Below, piece after piece: positions 12,430-23,132 of a DNA stretch of 64,000 nt. Position 1 is the first letter of the stretch. Each line of letters begins with the position of its first letter. A model generated the notes under the pieces. The model saw only the letters and a program-made list of their open reading frames with translations. It was not told the origin of the DNA and did no database searches. The stretch spans positions 3,100,001 through 3,164,000 of the forward strand of contig JAPYXD010000522.1 in assembly GCA_030998225.1 (NCBI GenBank), read 5' to 3'. The DNA comes from Diplolepis rosae. Its lineage: Eukaryota > Arthropoda > Insecta > Hymenoptera > Diplolepididae. Made by a program: the position numbers and the translations under genes.

Positions 12430-12952
12430 TCCCGCTCCTAGATAAGAATTGTTTTTGATTGAAGGTTTTGATTAAAATTATTGATACGAGAACTGTCTGG
12501 AAATTTTGAAACGTTTGCGTGAAGCAGTGAGAAGAAAACGCCCGCACTTTTGGTCAAGTGGTGACTTGCTTCTCCATCACGATAATGCGGCAGCGCATTT
12601 ATCGAATCTTGTGCAGCAGTTTCTGAGTAAACACAGTATCGCATTGCTTCGACAGCCTCCGTACAGTCCAGACATAGCCCCCTGGGACTTTTGGCTGTTT
12701 CCAAAACTCAAAAAACTACTCAAAGGACAGCGAATCGATGACAAAACGACGGTTGAAAATAATGCGACGAGCGTACTCAAGGCCATCCCTAAAAGTGAGT
12801 TCCAGAACTGTTTCAAGAAGTGGAAACTTCGCTGAAACCATGTTATTCAATCAAGTGGGGATTACTTTGAAGAATGCCACCCGGCCGATGATGAAGAATA
12901 ACGCCAGCGCGGAGATATAAGGGTAGGCCCGATACTTTCCGGAAAGACCTCG
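12430..12952 (+). mobile_element. 3' half of a mariner transposon
   Basis: The + frame 12506-12895 encodes the C-terminal catalytic part of a mariner transposase, with LLLHHDNAAAH (second Asp) and PYSPDIAPWDFWLFP (third Asp), ending shortly after GDYFEECHP. The right TIR (TACTTTCCGGAAAGACCTCG, ending at 12952) is followed by TA. The 5' half and left TIR are missing. It is the same family as 37345-38296. Confidence 0.85.
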
Positions 12953-13678
12953 TATATGCTGTGTATGCTCTTTACATGATTCTTCGTGATCTCTTGTAGA
13001 ATGATGTTGTAAGGGCTGGGACTCTATGCATGATTTTACCGTTCATTTTTATGTTTCAGTGAATAATTCATACAACAATGATCTAATAAAAATGTAAAGG
13101 TAGTTAATAAAAGGTTTTCTGAGATTAAGAATGTTTTTTGCATCCAAGGGTGGTTTAAGAAGCTGGTACTATTGACTATTTTATCACAAAATCTTTAAGT
13201 CATTTTGTATATTTTGTGTCCGCTGTATGAATTCAGAAATCATAAAAACTTGTAAACACAAATTTTCGTAAATAATAAAGGCTGGCTTTTACACGTAAGG
13301 ATAGTTTTGCATGAATTAGGGATTATAAAAAAATGTCGTCTCCTATGATTCTCTATGACTCCAATACGGCATCTATTTTGAATGTGCGTTACGTCAAAGA
13401 AACACAGGTTATAAAGAGTTAAACATGACTTCAATTACATCCCAGCTGAAAATTGTTCGGAAATAATTATTCTATAATTCAAAAAAATTTATCAACATAG
13501 AATTTCTATTACGAGAAATCAAAACTATTATAATTTTATGTTTACATCTAACTGATTCAGAAACAATAGAAACCGGAGTATGCGATTCACGTTACAGTCA
13601 AGTTCGACTTCTCAAATAAAAGAATACATATTTAAAATTTACTGCTACAATCCATTCAGAAAAGCTTGTTTTTTGTAG

Positions 13679-13964
13679 GTTGCAAATAAAAATAGAATAA
13701 GTTTTCGTAAGCCTCCTGTAGTAGACAAAAATCTGCCCAAGAAAGAAACATGCTATTCGTTATATATGTATATGAAGGAAACGATTCCTCCTGAAAACAT
13801 TCAAAGAACTTATGTTGACAATATAGGCATGACTAAGATGGAAAAAGAATCTTGCAGTAGCATTCCTGGTGTACATGAAATGGAAGAAAAGAAAAATTTA
13901 TATCATTGTTTTCAAACATTTGAAGTTCAATTTGAAGAGGTAAGAAATTGCGTAAAATTGTTAC
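13679..13964 (+). CDS. SPH copy A, exon 3
   Basis: The acceptor is TTTTTTGTAG before 13679. The donor GTAAGG at 13965 gives phase 1, which matches the terminal exon; a second good donor at 13940 (GAG/GTAAGA) would give phase 0. The exon encodes the middle of the protease fold, starting [20 protein letters not shown], immediately after the Asp102 strand as in chymotrypsins. It differs from copy B at 15 amino acids but at only 2 synonymous positions by my count. Confidence 0.7.
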
Positions 13965-14057
13965 GTAAGGATTAAACAAATCAAAATAATATTTTGTGAT
14001 ACGGACGTAGAAGAGTTAAGTCCTGACTACACAAAACTGTCTAACGAAGGTATCGCC

Positions 14058-14196
14058 ATACGTTGATATTTTTGTTTTTCTCCATACTTTGTGATAGTAG
14101 ATTTTGAGCAGACATTGTAATTGCTAAAATAGTGAAGCGCACTATCCAGCTGTTTTCGAGAAAATAGCGTTGGTGTATTTGCGTACTTCACATAGA
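14058..14196 (+). repeat. Left arm of a 3.5-kb-spaced inverted repeat
   Basis: About 139 bp here are the imperfect reverse complement of 17577-17716, anchored by ACGTTGATATTTTTGTTTTT at one end and GCGTACTTCA at the other. The same arrangement, with a shortened left arm, is at 55306-55390 and 59108-59250. They could be termini of one old element or two copies of a short repeat in opposite orientation. Confidence 0.6.
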
Positions 14197-14219
14197 CAAA
14201 ACTTCCCTATTTTTTCGAG

Positions 14220-14330
14220 GGGAGCTTAGATCAGTGACAACGTTTCTCAATTAGCAGGCGAAAGGCTCTGGGTTCGATACCAAGCGCCGAGCGCCTAGGC
14301 AATATTGCATGCGCATCCTCAATTGAACCA
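14220..14330 (+). repeat. tRNA-like (SINE-head-like) sequence
   Basis: GGTTCGATACC (14271-14281) fits an RNA polymerase III B box, and TTAGATCAGTG (14227-14237) resembles an A box at roughly tRNA spacing. A complete cloverleaf is not obvious. Block B has the B-box half at 55393-55470. It could be a decayed tRNA-derived SINE or chance. Confidence 0.3.
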
Positions 14331-14479
14331 AGTGTGTTTGGAATTTGATGAATAATTCGTTAGCATTTAGTTTCGTATGCCACGCCTTTATCGAGTCAAC
14401 CGTGTGTTCGACTCACAAGAAATTTCAGGGAGAAAGGAGAGGCTCAGTGTGTGTGTTATGTCTAAAAAATTTTCTTAAA

Positions 14480-15860
14480 CGCGAAATTCGCGAGTCATGA
14501 ATAGCAGTACAGAAGTCTCAAGTATGCAGGTCCACGCTACGTGGCGTCGAGAGCTTTTGATTCTCCATCTTGGTACGCGCGCGATCGGACATATCGAAAC
14601 AAGAAAGAGCACGTATACCTTTGGAAAAAAATACATTCGATGGTTTTCTTCTAATAAATACGTATCTAAGCAATCCACCGATTCCTGGAATTGAGAAACT
14701 CAACAGTTGTCCACTGAGTAATTCAAGAGACGGGAATCGTTTGGGAATGCCGTCCTCGATTGACATGTTCGAGGATTCGCGTTTCGGTATGAACGGGAAT
14801 AAAAACTTCAAGTATTAAGCAAGAGACGAAACCCTTGTGCACCCTGAAAATTATCAAAATACGCAACAGAGCTGAGCATTTCAGCGCCGCGGTGCTTCGA
14901 GGCCGCAAGTCACCGGACGTGTTCCTCCGAATTTGTGACGCACATTTCTCAAGCAAGCGGTTTTTGACTCAGGCATGCTCGATCATTCCGGACATAGCAA
15001 TCCAAAATAGGGATCACTTAGGGTGCAGTGTCCCACCGTTGTCACAAAGGGCGCAGGGACCAAGACTGAATGTAGCGCCACCACCTGGAATATACCAGTA
15101 CCATCCGCAGTCTCATACGGTACCGCGATCGTACAGGTAAAACACGAACTTCACGTCGGGAATTCCCCCTTGTTCCTACGAACCGATGATCTTCGCTATG
15201 AAGCAAGAGGTGCAGGAGATGATTCGTCAAAACTCCAATCTCACCCAACAAGTAATACAAACTCAAGGATTACAATCACAAAAACATCTCGTCTCATAGC
15301 TGATTTGTGAAGACTATTTCTACATTTAAAGGGGAAGAAGGACCTCTCGAGACCAAAGTATGGCTGGAACAAGTCTAGGCAGCGGCGAGAACAAATCAAT
15401 GGCCAGAATCCTTCACATTGTAAACGGACGAAAGTTAACTCAAGGGAGCAGCTCAATCTCGGTACCGAGGATTCCAGGGAGACCTTCACGACTCAGGAAT
15501 TTTTCGTGCCGAATTCAAAGATACATTTAAGCAAGATCCGTGCAATAGCGTGGCTTGGAATACGATAAAAGACAGACTGAAAAAACCCTACAAGTTTATA
15601 GCCTCCTGTTTTTATGATAAAATACGTCTTTCCCGCTAACTAGATCTTACATTTATTCAAATAAAAGACTATATCACAGGTGGTCTAGTCAAAAGAAATG
15701 GTTATACGTGTAGCCACCGTACCTTACGAAGATGAGAATAGACTTTTAACGGTTATGACCAGATATGAAATATGACTCAAGCGTTTCAATCACGGTCATC
15801 CGCAGGGCGATAAATTCAAGGAAAACCGGGAAGTCCAATCGACATACAAAAAGATCAAGT
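14480..15860 (+). mobile_element. Ty3/gypsy gag relic with possible LTR remnant
   Basis: From about 15190 to 15770 the + strand, across several frameshifts, encodes a gypsy-type gag: a coiled N-terminal stretch (MKQEVQEMIRQNSNLTQQ) then KGEEGPLETKVWLEQV, LTQGAAQ, RYRGFQGDL and AWNTIKDR. Protease and RT are absent. The preceding 14480-14820 is shared with block B (56470-56815) and may be LTR-derived. B lacks the gag part, so it was probably deleted there. Confidence 0.6.
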
Positions 15861-16180
15861 GAACACCAACTCGAAGAAAATACAGTGAGAGTGAATCACG
15901 TTTTAAAAAATATTCTTTAGTGAATATATAAACAGTGCATTGGCAACTGTTCATACCATTTCCTGTTAACATAATTAATACAAATAACTCAAAAGTGTGC
16001 TTCATAAAGCATATAATTGAATGTTTTATCATTTTGTGCTACTTTGGAAGAGTTGTTTTTCTTGCCGATACCAAAAAATTCAGAAACTTCTGCACTATCC
16101 AAGATATTCTCTGGTTCGCTATGAAAATATAAATTAGGAAATTACTTTATTATATATTATATTATTTATATTATTTAAAA

Positions 16181-16550
16181 TTACGACGTCGTAAACTACG
16201 TCGCAAGCTACTTAGTAAACCGCATAATAAGCTACGTCGGAAATTGGGATAGTCAACTTCATAACATGTGACGTGGTTTACGACGTGGTTTATTACGCAG
16301 ATTGATTTTTTTATTTGGAAAATTATACCTTAATTAATACCACGTCGTAAACTACATAGTAAACTCAGTAGTATGCGATGAGGTTTCTACGTCTAAACTG
16401 CGTAGTGAACCGCGCCGTATACCACGCAGTTCACTATCCCAATTTCAAACGTGGTTTATGGTCCCAATTTTAAACGTAGTTTACGATCCCAATTTTCAGC
16501 GTAGTGTACGGCGTAGCTTACGATGTGGTTTACGACACAGTTTAGACGTC
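16181..16550. repeat. ACGT/GTTTACG-rich degenerate repeat array (block A)
   Basis: The segment is built of many close variants of CGTAGTTTACGATCCCAATTT in both orientations. It includes AAACTACGT and ACGTAGTTT palindromic pairs and ends in matching TTACGACGTC-type motifs. It has no coding capacity. A shorter version lies at 57236-57412. A non-autonomous element with subterminal repeats is likely. Confidence 0.6.
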
Positions 16551-16810
16551 GGATTTTCCAATACGGCGTTCACTTCGATTTTATTTCGGACCTTCATATT
16601 CACAGGAGGTCCACTCCTATAGGAGTAAAGAAGAACGTATTATAGTGTTTGCTATCAACAAACGGTGGCGTTATTGTCCCTACCGATGTTCTTTTTAACC
16701 TACTGTAACCATAGCAACCATAGTTTGATATTTTTTTGATAAAATTTGATAGTATAAATCATTGATTAATGTTCGAAAATTTTCCGCTTTTTAGAATATA
16801 CCTAGTAAGC

Positions 16811-16978
16811 AGGTGGATATTGAGTGGCATTGATGTTCAAATCTGGAAAGAAATGGTATAGAGAATGAAACTTTTGAATGCATTTTAATTCTTGGACATT
16901 GAAAAGCATTCAAAAGTTTCATTCTCGATTCCGTTTCTTTCCAGATTTTGACATTTCAATGCCATTCAATACCCACCT
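16811..16978. repeat. 168-bp hairpin element
   Basis: AGGTGGATATTGAGTGGCAT at the left is the near-perfect inverse of the right end. Both arms share TCTGGAAAGAAA and GAATGAAACTTTTGAATGC around a loop of about 25 bases. It is absent from block B, where a mariner (57564-58464) lies at about the same place. Confidence 0.75.
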
Positions 16979-17044
16979 TTTTGCCGGATATCGGGTTTGC
17001 ATTGATATTATTTATTGCTATCATAACTTGGCGGCACTGATTCG

Positions 17045-17400
17045 AAGTATCTCAACAATGAAACTTGCTTTTACCAAAATTGCTGCAAGTTACATTTCGG
17101 TACGTGATAAATAAATGTCTCTTCATTGAGTAGTGGAAGCTATCTGGAACTACAGAAGTTCTGTGATTTCTGTGCAAAAAACTTTGATTCTCACAGGCCT
17201 CTTTTGAAGTCAACTTTACACTAGCAAGAGAGTTCTGTCGGGACCGAAACAAATGATTATTTGATGGTGAAAGATCAGGGCAATACGGTGGATTCATTAA
17301 AACTTCTCAGCTAAGCCTTGTCAATTTTTGACGGGTTGACAACGGTGTTTACGGTCGGGCGTTGTCGTAACGGAAAACGGCGCCTTTCCTATTAATTAAT
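17045..17400 (-). mobile_element. Mariner transposase relic (block A)
   Basis: Minus-strand frames carry NPPYCPDLSPSNNHLFRS, matching the [17 protein letters not shown] signature around the third catalytic Asp of mariner transposases, followed by [17 protein letters not shown]. The D in SDYHLF is Asn here. The upstream strand portion is visible with stops. It is shared with 58565-58930, so it predates the duplication. Confidence 0.7.
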
Positions 17401-17576
17401 TCTGGAAATCTATCGAATTTCTTCTTTTATTCACTTCTTTCCAAGACGCAATAATTTTTTACTGACTAGACGATTATGTGACAACTTTATTTTTCCGGAA
17501 CTCTACGATATTTCGCCTTTCAAACGTACAAAAGTATTTCCAGATTTAATTAATATTACTAGAATTATGCGATCCT

Positions 17577-17716
17577 AGCTATATGAAGTACGCAAGTAAA
17601 TAAAAGCTATCTTTTTCAAAACGGCTGAATAGTGCACTTTACTATTTTACCAATCGCACTGTTTGGACATGGTCTGAAATTTTACAAAGTATAAATAAAA
17701 ACAAAAATATCAACGT
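17577..17716 (-). repeat. Right arm of the inverted repeat paired with 14058-14196
   Basis: Reverse complement of the left arm with roughly 75-80 percent match by eye. See the left arm for the alternatives. Confidence 0.6.
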
Positions 17717-18182
17717 CTGGTGGTTGCCTCGTGAACAATCTTACGTGCTTTTTTTTGATGTGGCAGCTCTGTTACAAACAACACGAGCTGAAGAAAAATG
17801 TTGCATAAAATATGATCTGAACGCAAGTGCGGTTAACTTTACATTCTTCTTCAAAAGTCGTTCAATTTCCACGCGGATTAGATGGGCGTATCTCAAGAAC
17901 CTTTTAATTTTAAGTAAAAAAATAATGGAAAAATTTTTGTAAATACAACACTGGGAATTTTAAAGTAATGTCTGAAGGTACTACAATATTATACTCTGCA
18001 ATTGGAAAGAAGAAAACTATTTTCTTACAATAGTTATAAATGTTTGAAATATTATTTATTTTCTTTGTGTGACGTCACTCGACACATCTTAGAAATTTCG
18101 CATGAGACACATTTCAATTTTATATTTGACCATCACGCTCAATCATGATGATTTATAATTTTCTGCATGGAGTGAGTAATTA

Positions 18183-19065
18183 AAGCGTTTTCCAATAGGG
18201 ACATAACAATTTTATCTATGAATAAAACACAGAAATATTTGAGATATTGAGTTCAAATTTATTGTGGGTGTAGTGCAAACATTACATTTTATGAATGAAA
18301 TTTGATATCGGTCATATGACCACCATGAGCCCGTTTACAGCGGTCGATTCTTTGTACCCAATTTTCCACCACTCTGGCACACATTTCGACCGGAACGTTG
18401 GCAATTTCGCGTTGGGTGTTGTCTTTGAGGTCGTCTAAAGTTGCTGGCTTGTTGGCATAGACCAGTGACTTGATATGGCCCCATAAAAAGAAATCCAATG
18501 GCACATAGCACGATAGCGCTAACCATTGACGATAACATGACGGTCGTTTTCATCCACGAAAAAATACGGCCCAATCACACTTCCGGCATGAAAACCGCAC
18601 CAAACATGTAGGCCAAGATCTTTTCGCACAACACGCCACAGTGTCGTTTGAGCAATTCCCAATTTTTTAGAACGACGTGGAGTCGACTGATTTGGCTCAT
18701 TTTCGATCGATGCACTTACCGCTACAATTATTTCTTCGCTTCGAGGAAAAAGACGTCTTTTTGGCACCGGAACGTCTAATAGTGTAAATTTCGTATCAAA
18801 TTTATCCACTATAGCACGCACAGCCAGTCGGGTGGGACGATTATTACGGCCGAAAATTGGAGTAAGCGCTCTTAAAATTGCGATCACCGACTCAGAATTT
18901 CGGTAGTAATTTTTTATGATTTCCAAACGTTGCTATTTCGTGAACTTTACCATGATGAAAATGTTGACTTCAACTAACGTTTTGACATTGACAGTTCAGT
19001 AAAAGAGTTTAAGGGTGCGTTCATATAAAGATACGAAATTTGTATGTCCCTATTGGAAAACCTTT
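18183..19065 (-). mobile_element. Internally deleted Tc1/mariner-family element
   Basis: The TIRs contain TTTTCCAATAGGGACATA and are flanked by TA (18181-18182, 19066-19067). Block B has the empty site at about 60569-60575, which confirms insertion and TSD. The minus-strand frame 18519-18926 encodes the N-terminal helix-turn-helix part and GLHVWCGFHAGSVIGPYFF before the catalytic region. 18289-18504 encodes the C-terminal part (PLDFFLWGHIKS ... CKRAHGGHMTDIKFHS). The sequence between, with the second catalytic Asp, is deleted, so the element is non-autonomous. Confidence 0.88.
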
Positions 19066-19228
19066 TAGGTATTTGTTCCTTGCGCACAATTAGAGATACA
19101 TAGCTTAAGGACAAGCGTGAGAAGGGAGGTGTATGTCCCAATTAGTGACCAAATTTTTTATTCGCTGGCATAACTAATTGATATGTTTGTACTAAATATT
19201 AATGAAATCATTGAAAACTGTCAAATTT
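19006..19228 (+). repeat. Left copy of a 225-bp direct repeat flanking an R1-like element
   Basis: It begins AGTTTAAGGGTGCGTTCATA and includes the last 60 bp of the element at 18183-19065 plus host sequence to GTCAAATTT. The second copy is 22356-22583, just after the R1-like element. Confidence 0.75.
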
Positions 19229-19299
19229 TTCCAATTTCATTATAAAATTTATATATACATGAGTACGAACAACATTAAATCATAATGGAGTTCAAAGTT

Positions 19300-22200
19300 G
19301 CGCGCCTATCCCGTTACCTTTTTACTAGCTTCAGTTAATGTGTCGATAGGATCGACCATCCGATAAGCCGCTTCACGGTTTCGGCGCACATAACTACGGA
19401 TTTATACAGGTGGGGATAGTAGCCCTACTGCGGTAGGGTTCCCATGATGGGCGAACCATCTTAAGACTCGAATTTTCTAAAAATATGAATTCTAATGAAA
19501 ATAAAGGAGATGGAGAGGTGAAGGCGCCAGATGCGCACTCACACACTCCCCCAGGGGCTGAGGGATGGAAAGACGTCCTTCAGCTCCTGAAGGAGCAGAG
19601 TATCAAAATGGAAGAGTTGGCTAGGGCTCTCAGCGTTATCCAGCAGGGTATGCTGAGAAAAAACCCTGGCCATGTTAAGGACAGTGTCAGTGAGGCAACG
19701 GAGGTGTTGAGCGGAATGCTCAACACCCACAAGTAACTACTAGAAAGCGGGATGGAAATCCATGCAAGGCTGGATTCCCAACCCGCCTCAAAAAATATGG
19801 GTATCTTCCGGAGACTGCGCTCTGCGTCTGGGAGATACTCCAAAAAGCTGACAAAGGGGGAAAAGAGGGTTACTCCTTCTCCCCCCGACGATCGGCTTCC
19901 TAAGAAAGGGAAGGATGGCGAATCGCCCTCGTACGCTGCGGCCACCAGAGGCCAGACCCCACAAAAGGATGGAGAATGGCAACTGGTGCAAAAATAGAAA
20001 AAGAAAAAAAAAGGAAAAGAAAGAGTGGCGGGGGTACGTGTGTACAGCTGCTACTTCTTTTCCAACGATCCTTTCGAGATCTTTGAGACCCAGATCCTCC
20101 TCCTTGAGGAAAGCATCAAAGAGGCTAGTGGGCAGTCCCTTGTTGCGGGCGACTTTAATGGTAAGTCGCCCGAGTGCGGAAAAGCCCGTCTGGACAGGAG
20201 GGGAATCTTGGTCGGTGAGATGGTCGCCAGGAATGACCTGATTGTATTGAATCGGGGCAGGGATTTCGCGTTCAGACGAGAAGCGGGGGGAGTCGATTAT
20301 CGACCTCACGATCGCTACGCCCCGTCTTGCCTCAAGGATAGGCGACTGGTGCATCCTTGAGGTAATAACCTTGAGTGACCACCAGAGAATTGAGTTTAGC
20401 ATCCAGGAACGAAGTCACTCAGTGGATACGGGAAGGGGCGGCAAGGTAAGGAGCCCCTCCTGGAACACAAAACGACTCAGGAAAGACAAGCTTCGCGAAC
20501 ATCTTGAAGAAACCAGGCTCATAGATGAGCTTGGTTGGGCAAGGTCTGCTGGGTCGTTGGAGGACACTGTGCGGGCGGCGGGGCGGGAAGTGGTCGCAGC
20601 ATATGATAAAGAAGGCCAGGCATAAAGAAAAGCCGACTTCAGTGCTGGAAAGACTTGATCGGGGAAGTCGAGAAGGATCCATGGGGTCTCGCCTTCAAAA
20701 TAATCACTAAGAGATTGATGACTAGAAGAATGACCCTGGGCCTGGATAATGTTGATCGAGTCAAATACATCGTGCGAACTTGTGCAGAGGTTGGTCCTGC
20801 TGAGGAAGGGCAACAAACCTCGAGGGGATGCCTCATCGTATAGACCAATATGTTTATTGGATACGATGGGGGAACTTCTGGAAGAAATAATCCTACAAAG
20901 ACTACAGGGTCACATGGTCCTCGAGAATGGTCTCTCGGAAAACCAGTTTGGCTTTCGGGAAGGCAGGTCCACACTTGACGCCATCCAGGCAGTGGTGGAC
21001 ATCGCCACTAAAGCAAGAATAGGAACTGGTAAGCGTAAGGGATTCTGCGCGTTGATCAGCATTGACATACGCAATGCGTTCAATACCGCGAGATGGAACA
21101 TTTGCATCGAGGCGATGGTACGGAAAAGGTTCCAGACTACCTATTGCAAATGATAGATCACTATCTGAGGGACAGGTGGGTGATATACGAGGGCGACAAA
21201 TGGTCTCTCAATGAAGAGATGACATGTGGCGACCCTCAAGGGTCGCGGGTGGGTCCATTCGTTTGGAACGTCATGTACGACGATTTCCTGCGCATGGACC
21301 TGCCTGCTGGAACGAGCATCATCGGCTTCGCGGACGACGCACTTGTTGTGTGCGCCGCTGACGACGTCAGAATCCTAGAGCTGAGGATCAATGAAAGTCT
21401 GTGGCGAGCAAAGCGTTGATTGGATAGCAGAAAATAGCCTGAAAATGGCCCCTGAAAAAACCGAGGCTCTGCTGGTCACGGACAGGAGATCCTTCCATTA
21501 TCCGAAGATCGTTCTCGGGGAACATGAAATCGAGTGGAAAAGGAGCATTAAGTACCTGTGAGTGCAGTTGGATCGAAAGCTTAGCTTCGGCGAACACCTG
21601 CAGATCACGACTGCCAAAGCCATCCAATGTGGGGCCGCTCTGACTCGGCTCATGCCCAACATTGGTGGACCCAGGGAAGCTAAGAGGAGGCTGGTGGCGA
21701 GCGTTGTAAATTAGAAGCTGCTTTATGCAGCTCTGATCTAGACAAGTGCCCTTAACAACCATGCTATCCTGAAGAAGCTGTTCTCCGCACGGAGAGGTAT
21801 TAGCTGGCGCAAGCGCTTTCGGGCCATGGTTGCTTTAATGCGTACCTGAAGCGCTTCAAGAAAAGATGACGATGAGGCGTGTCGCTACTGCGGCTCCCTT
21901 GCGGAAAATGCAGAGCACACACTCTTTGTCTGCGCTAGGTGGGCCGCGGAAAGGGAGGCTGTCGATCGGGCAGTGGGCGCAGCACTCACTCCTGACACGA
22001 TGGTCTCTCTCATGCTCCAGTCTGAACAGAAATGGATGCTTATCGGGTCATTCGTCACCCTGGTGATGAAGACGAGGGAGCTCGATGGGCGTGTAGAGCG
22101 TGGCAACAACGGGGACCAGTAGAAATTTCATCGGGGCCTACACCCGCGGTCCCGCGTTTTGGGCGGACTTGGCTGTCCGCGTCGACCGGGGGAGAAATCT

Positions 22201-22350
22201 TCTTATTCCTCCCCTCGTTGGTGCGGCTAGCCGGCCTTCCTGACGGGCGTGTGCCAGCGGATGGGAGTCCCTGTCGAACGGACGACGGAAGAGTCGTACG
22301 CGACTTTAAGCTGAAACCAACTGCCCGCGAATTTTAAAGCCGAAAGGCTC
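19300..22350 (+). mobile_element. R1-like non-LTR retrotransposon with ORF1 and ORF2 remnants
   Basis: This is the longest R1-like copy. ORF1 starts at 19485 with a hydrophilic gag N-terminus and breaks at a stop (19734-19736); its zinc-knuckle part is deleted. ORF2 has an AP-like endonuclease fragment with LVAGDFNGKSP near 20140 and a gap. RT motifs SSYRPICLLDTMG (20830), NQFGFREGRSTLDAIQ (20942), ISIDIRNAFNTARW (21056), GDPQGSRVGPFVWN (21229) and GFADDALVVC (21322) follow, then a CCHC-type C-terminus (21868-21950). Frameshifts and in-frame stops are present, and the 3' end is truncated without poly-A. It is dead but contains most family landmarks. Confidence 0.9.
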
Positions 22351-22355
22351 AAAGA

Positions 22356-22583
22356 AGTTTAAGGGTGCGTTCATATAAAGATACGAAATTGTTTAGTCCC
22401 TATTGGGAAACCCTTTAGGTATTTGTTCCTTGCGCACAATTAGAGATACATAGCTTAAGGACAAGCGTGAGAAGGTATTTAAGGTGTATGTCCCAATTAG
22501 TGACCAAAGTTTTTATTCGCCGGGATAAGTATTTGATATGTTTGTACTAAATATTAATGAAATCATGGAAAAATGTCAAATTT
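22356..22583 (+). repeat. Right copy of the 225-bp direct repeat
   Basis: It starts at the 3' edge of the R1-like element and repeats 19006-19228 with a few substitutions. After GTCAAATTT it continues into GAATGCACTGTCC, which in block B lies about 1 kb away (61757). Confidence 0.75.
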
Positions 22584-22631
22584 GAATGCACTGTCCATTC
22601 CTTACATGGTCACTAATTGGGACATTCACCT
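22482..22631. mobile_element. Short derivative of an AGGTGAATGTCCC-ended TIR element
   Basis: The left end AGGTGTATGTCCCAATTAGT and the inverse of the right end AGGTGAATGTCCCAATTAGT form a TIR. A longer member of the same insertion is at 60630-61808. No coding capacity. Confidence 0.6.
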
Positions 22632-23132
22632 TATGAACTTTTCAAATACTTGTATTCATATTTTAAGGAGTATCATGAGTGTTACGGTAGTTTATAAATT
22701 TCTACGCACATAATTTTTCTATAAATCATGATAAACAATGGTTTGTTTGTTCACAAAAACTCGGCAAATATAAACTGTTAGGGTCAAAATCTCGTAATTC
22801 GATGGACATACATATAAGGCCTATAACTTGGTTTGTATTAAACAGAACGCAGATTCTCATGAATGGAAATGATTTCGCTTTAATTATCTTGATATATTGT
22901 ACATATTTTGTTTTATAGCCTCGTCTTATTTGAGAATAAATTTCAAGCATAAAAAGCATATGAAAATGTGGATCGAGAAAAGCTGACTTCGTCAACAAAT
23001 GAAAATTCAAACTCCAATGACATTCGATAGTGAAACTATATCTATTTGAAACCATTTGCGCAGTATACTTTACAATATAATACATATCTTGGGACCAAGA
23101 TTAATTTCACATTTATTGTAATTACCTATATA
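22632..23132. other. Intron 3 of SPH copy A, non-coding
   Basis: It matches 61809-62220. The 119-codon minus-strand frame inside is low-complexity and not conserved as a frame in block B, so I do not call a gene. Confidence 0.5.

Noticed and set aside
13940..13945. GTAAGA as the exon 3 donor of SPH
   Set aside because: It gives phase 0, which does not fit the terminal exon. The donor 25 bp downstream gives phase 1 and an open join. It remains possible as an alternative site.
14220..14330. A functional tRNA gene
   Set aside because: The B box is good, but no stable acceptor stem or anticodon arm can be drawn. At most it is a SINE head.
14835..15140. A 101-codon frame resembling a small Cys/His protein
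   Set aside because: It directly precedes gypsy gag remnants, has no domain match, and is not conserved in block B.
22726..23085. A 119-codon minus-strand frame with hydrophobic stretches
   Set aside because: The block B counterpart (about 61900-62180) breaks the frame, and composition matches intron background.
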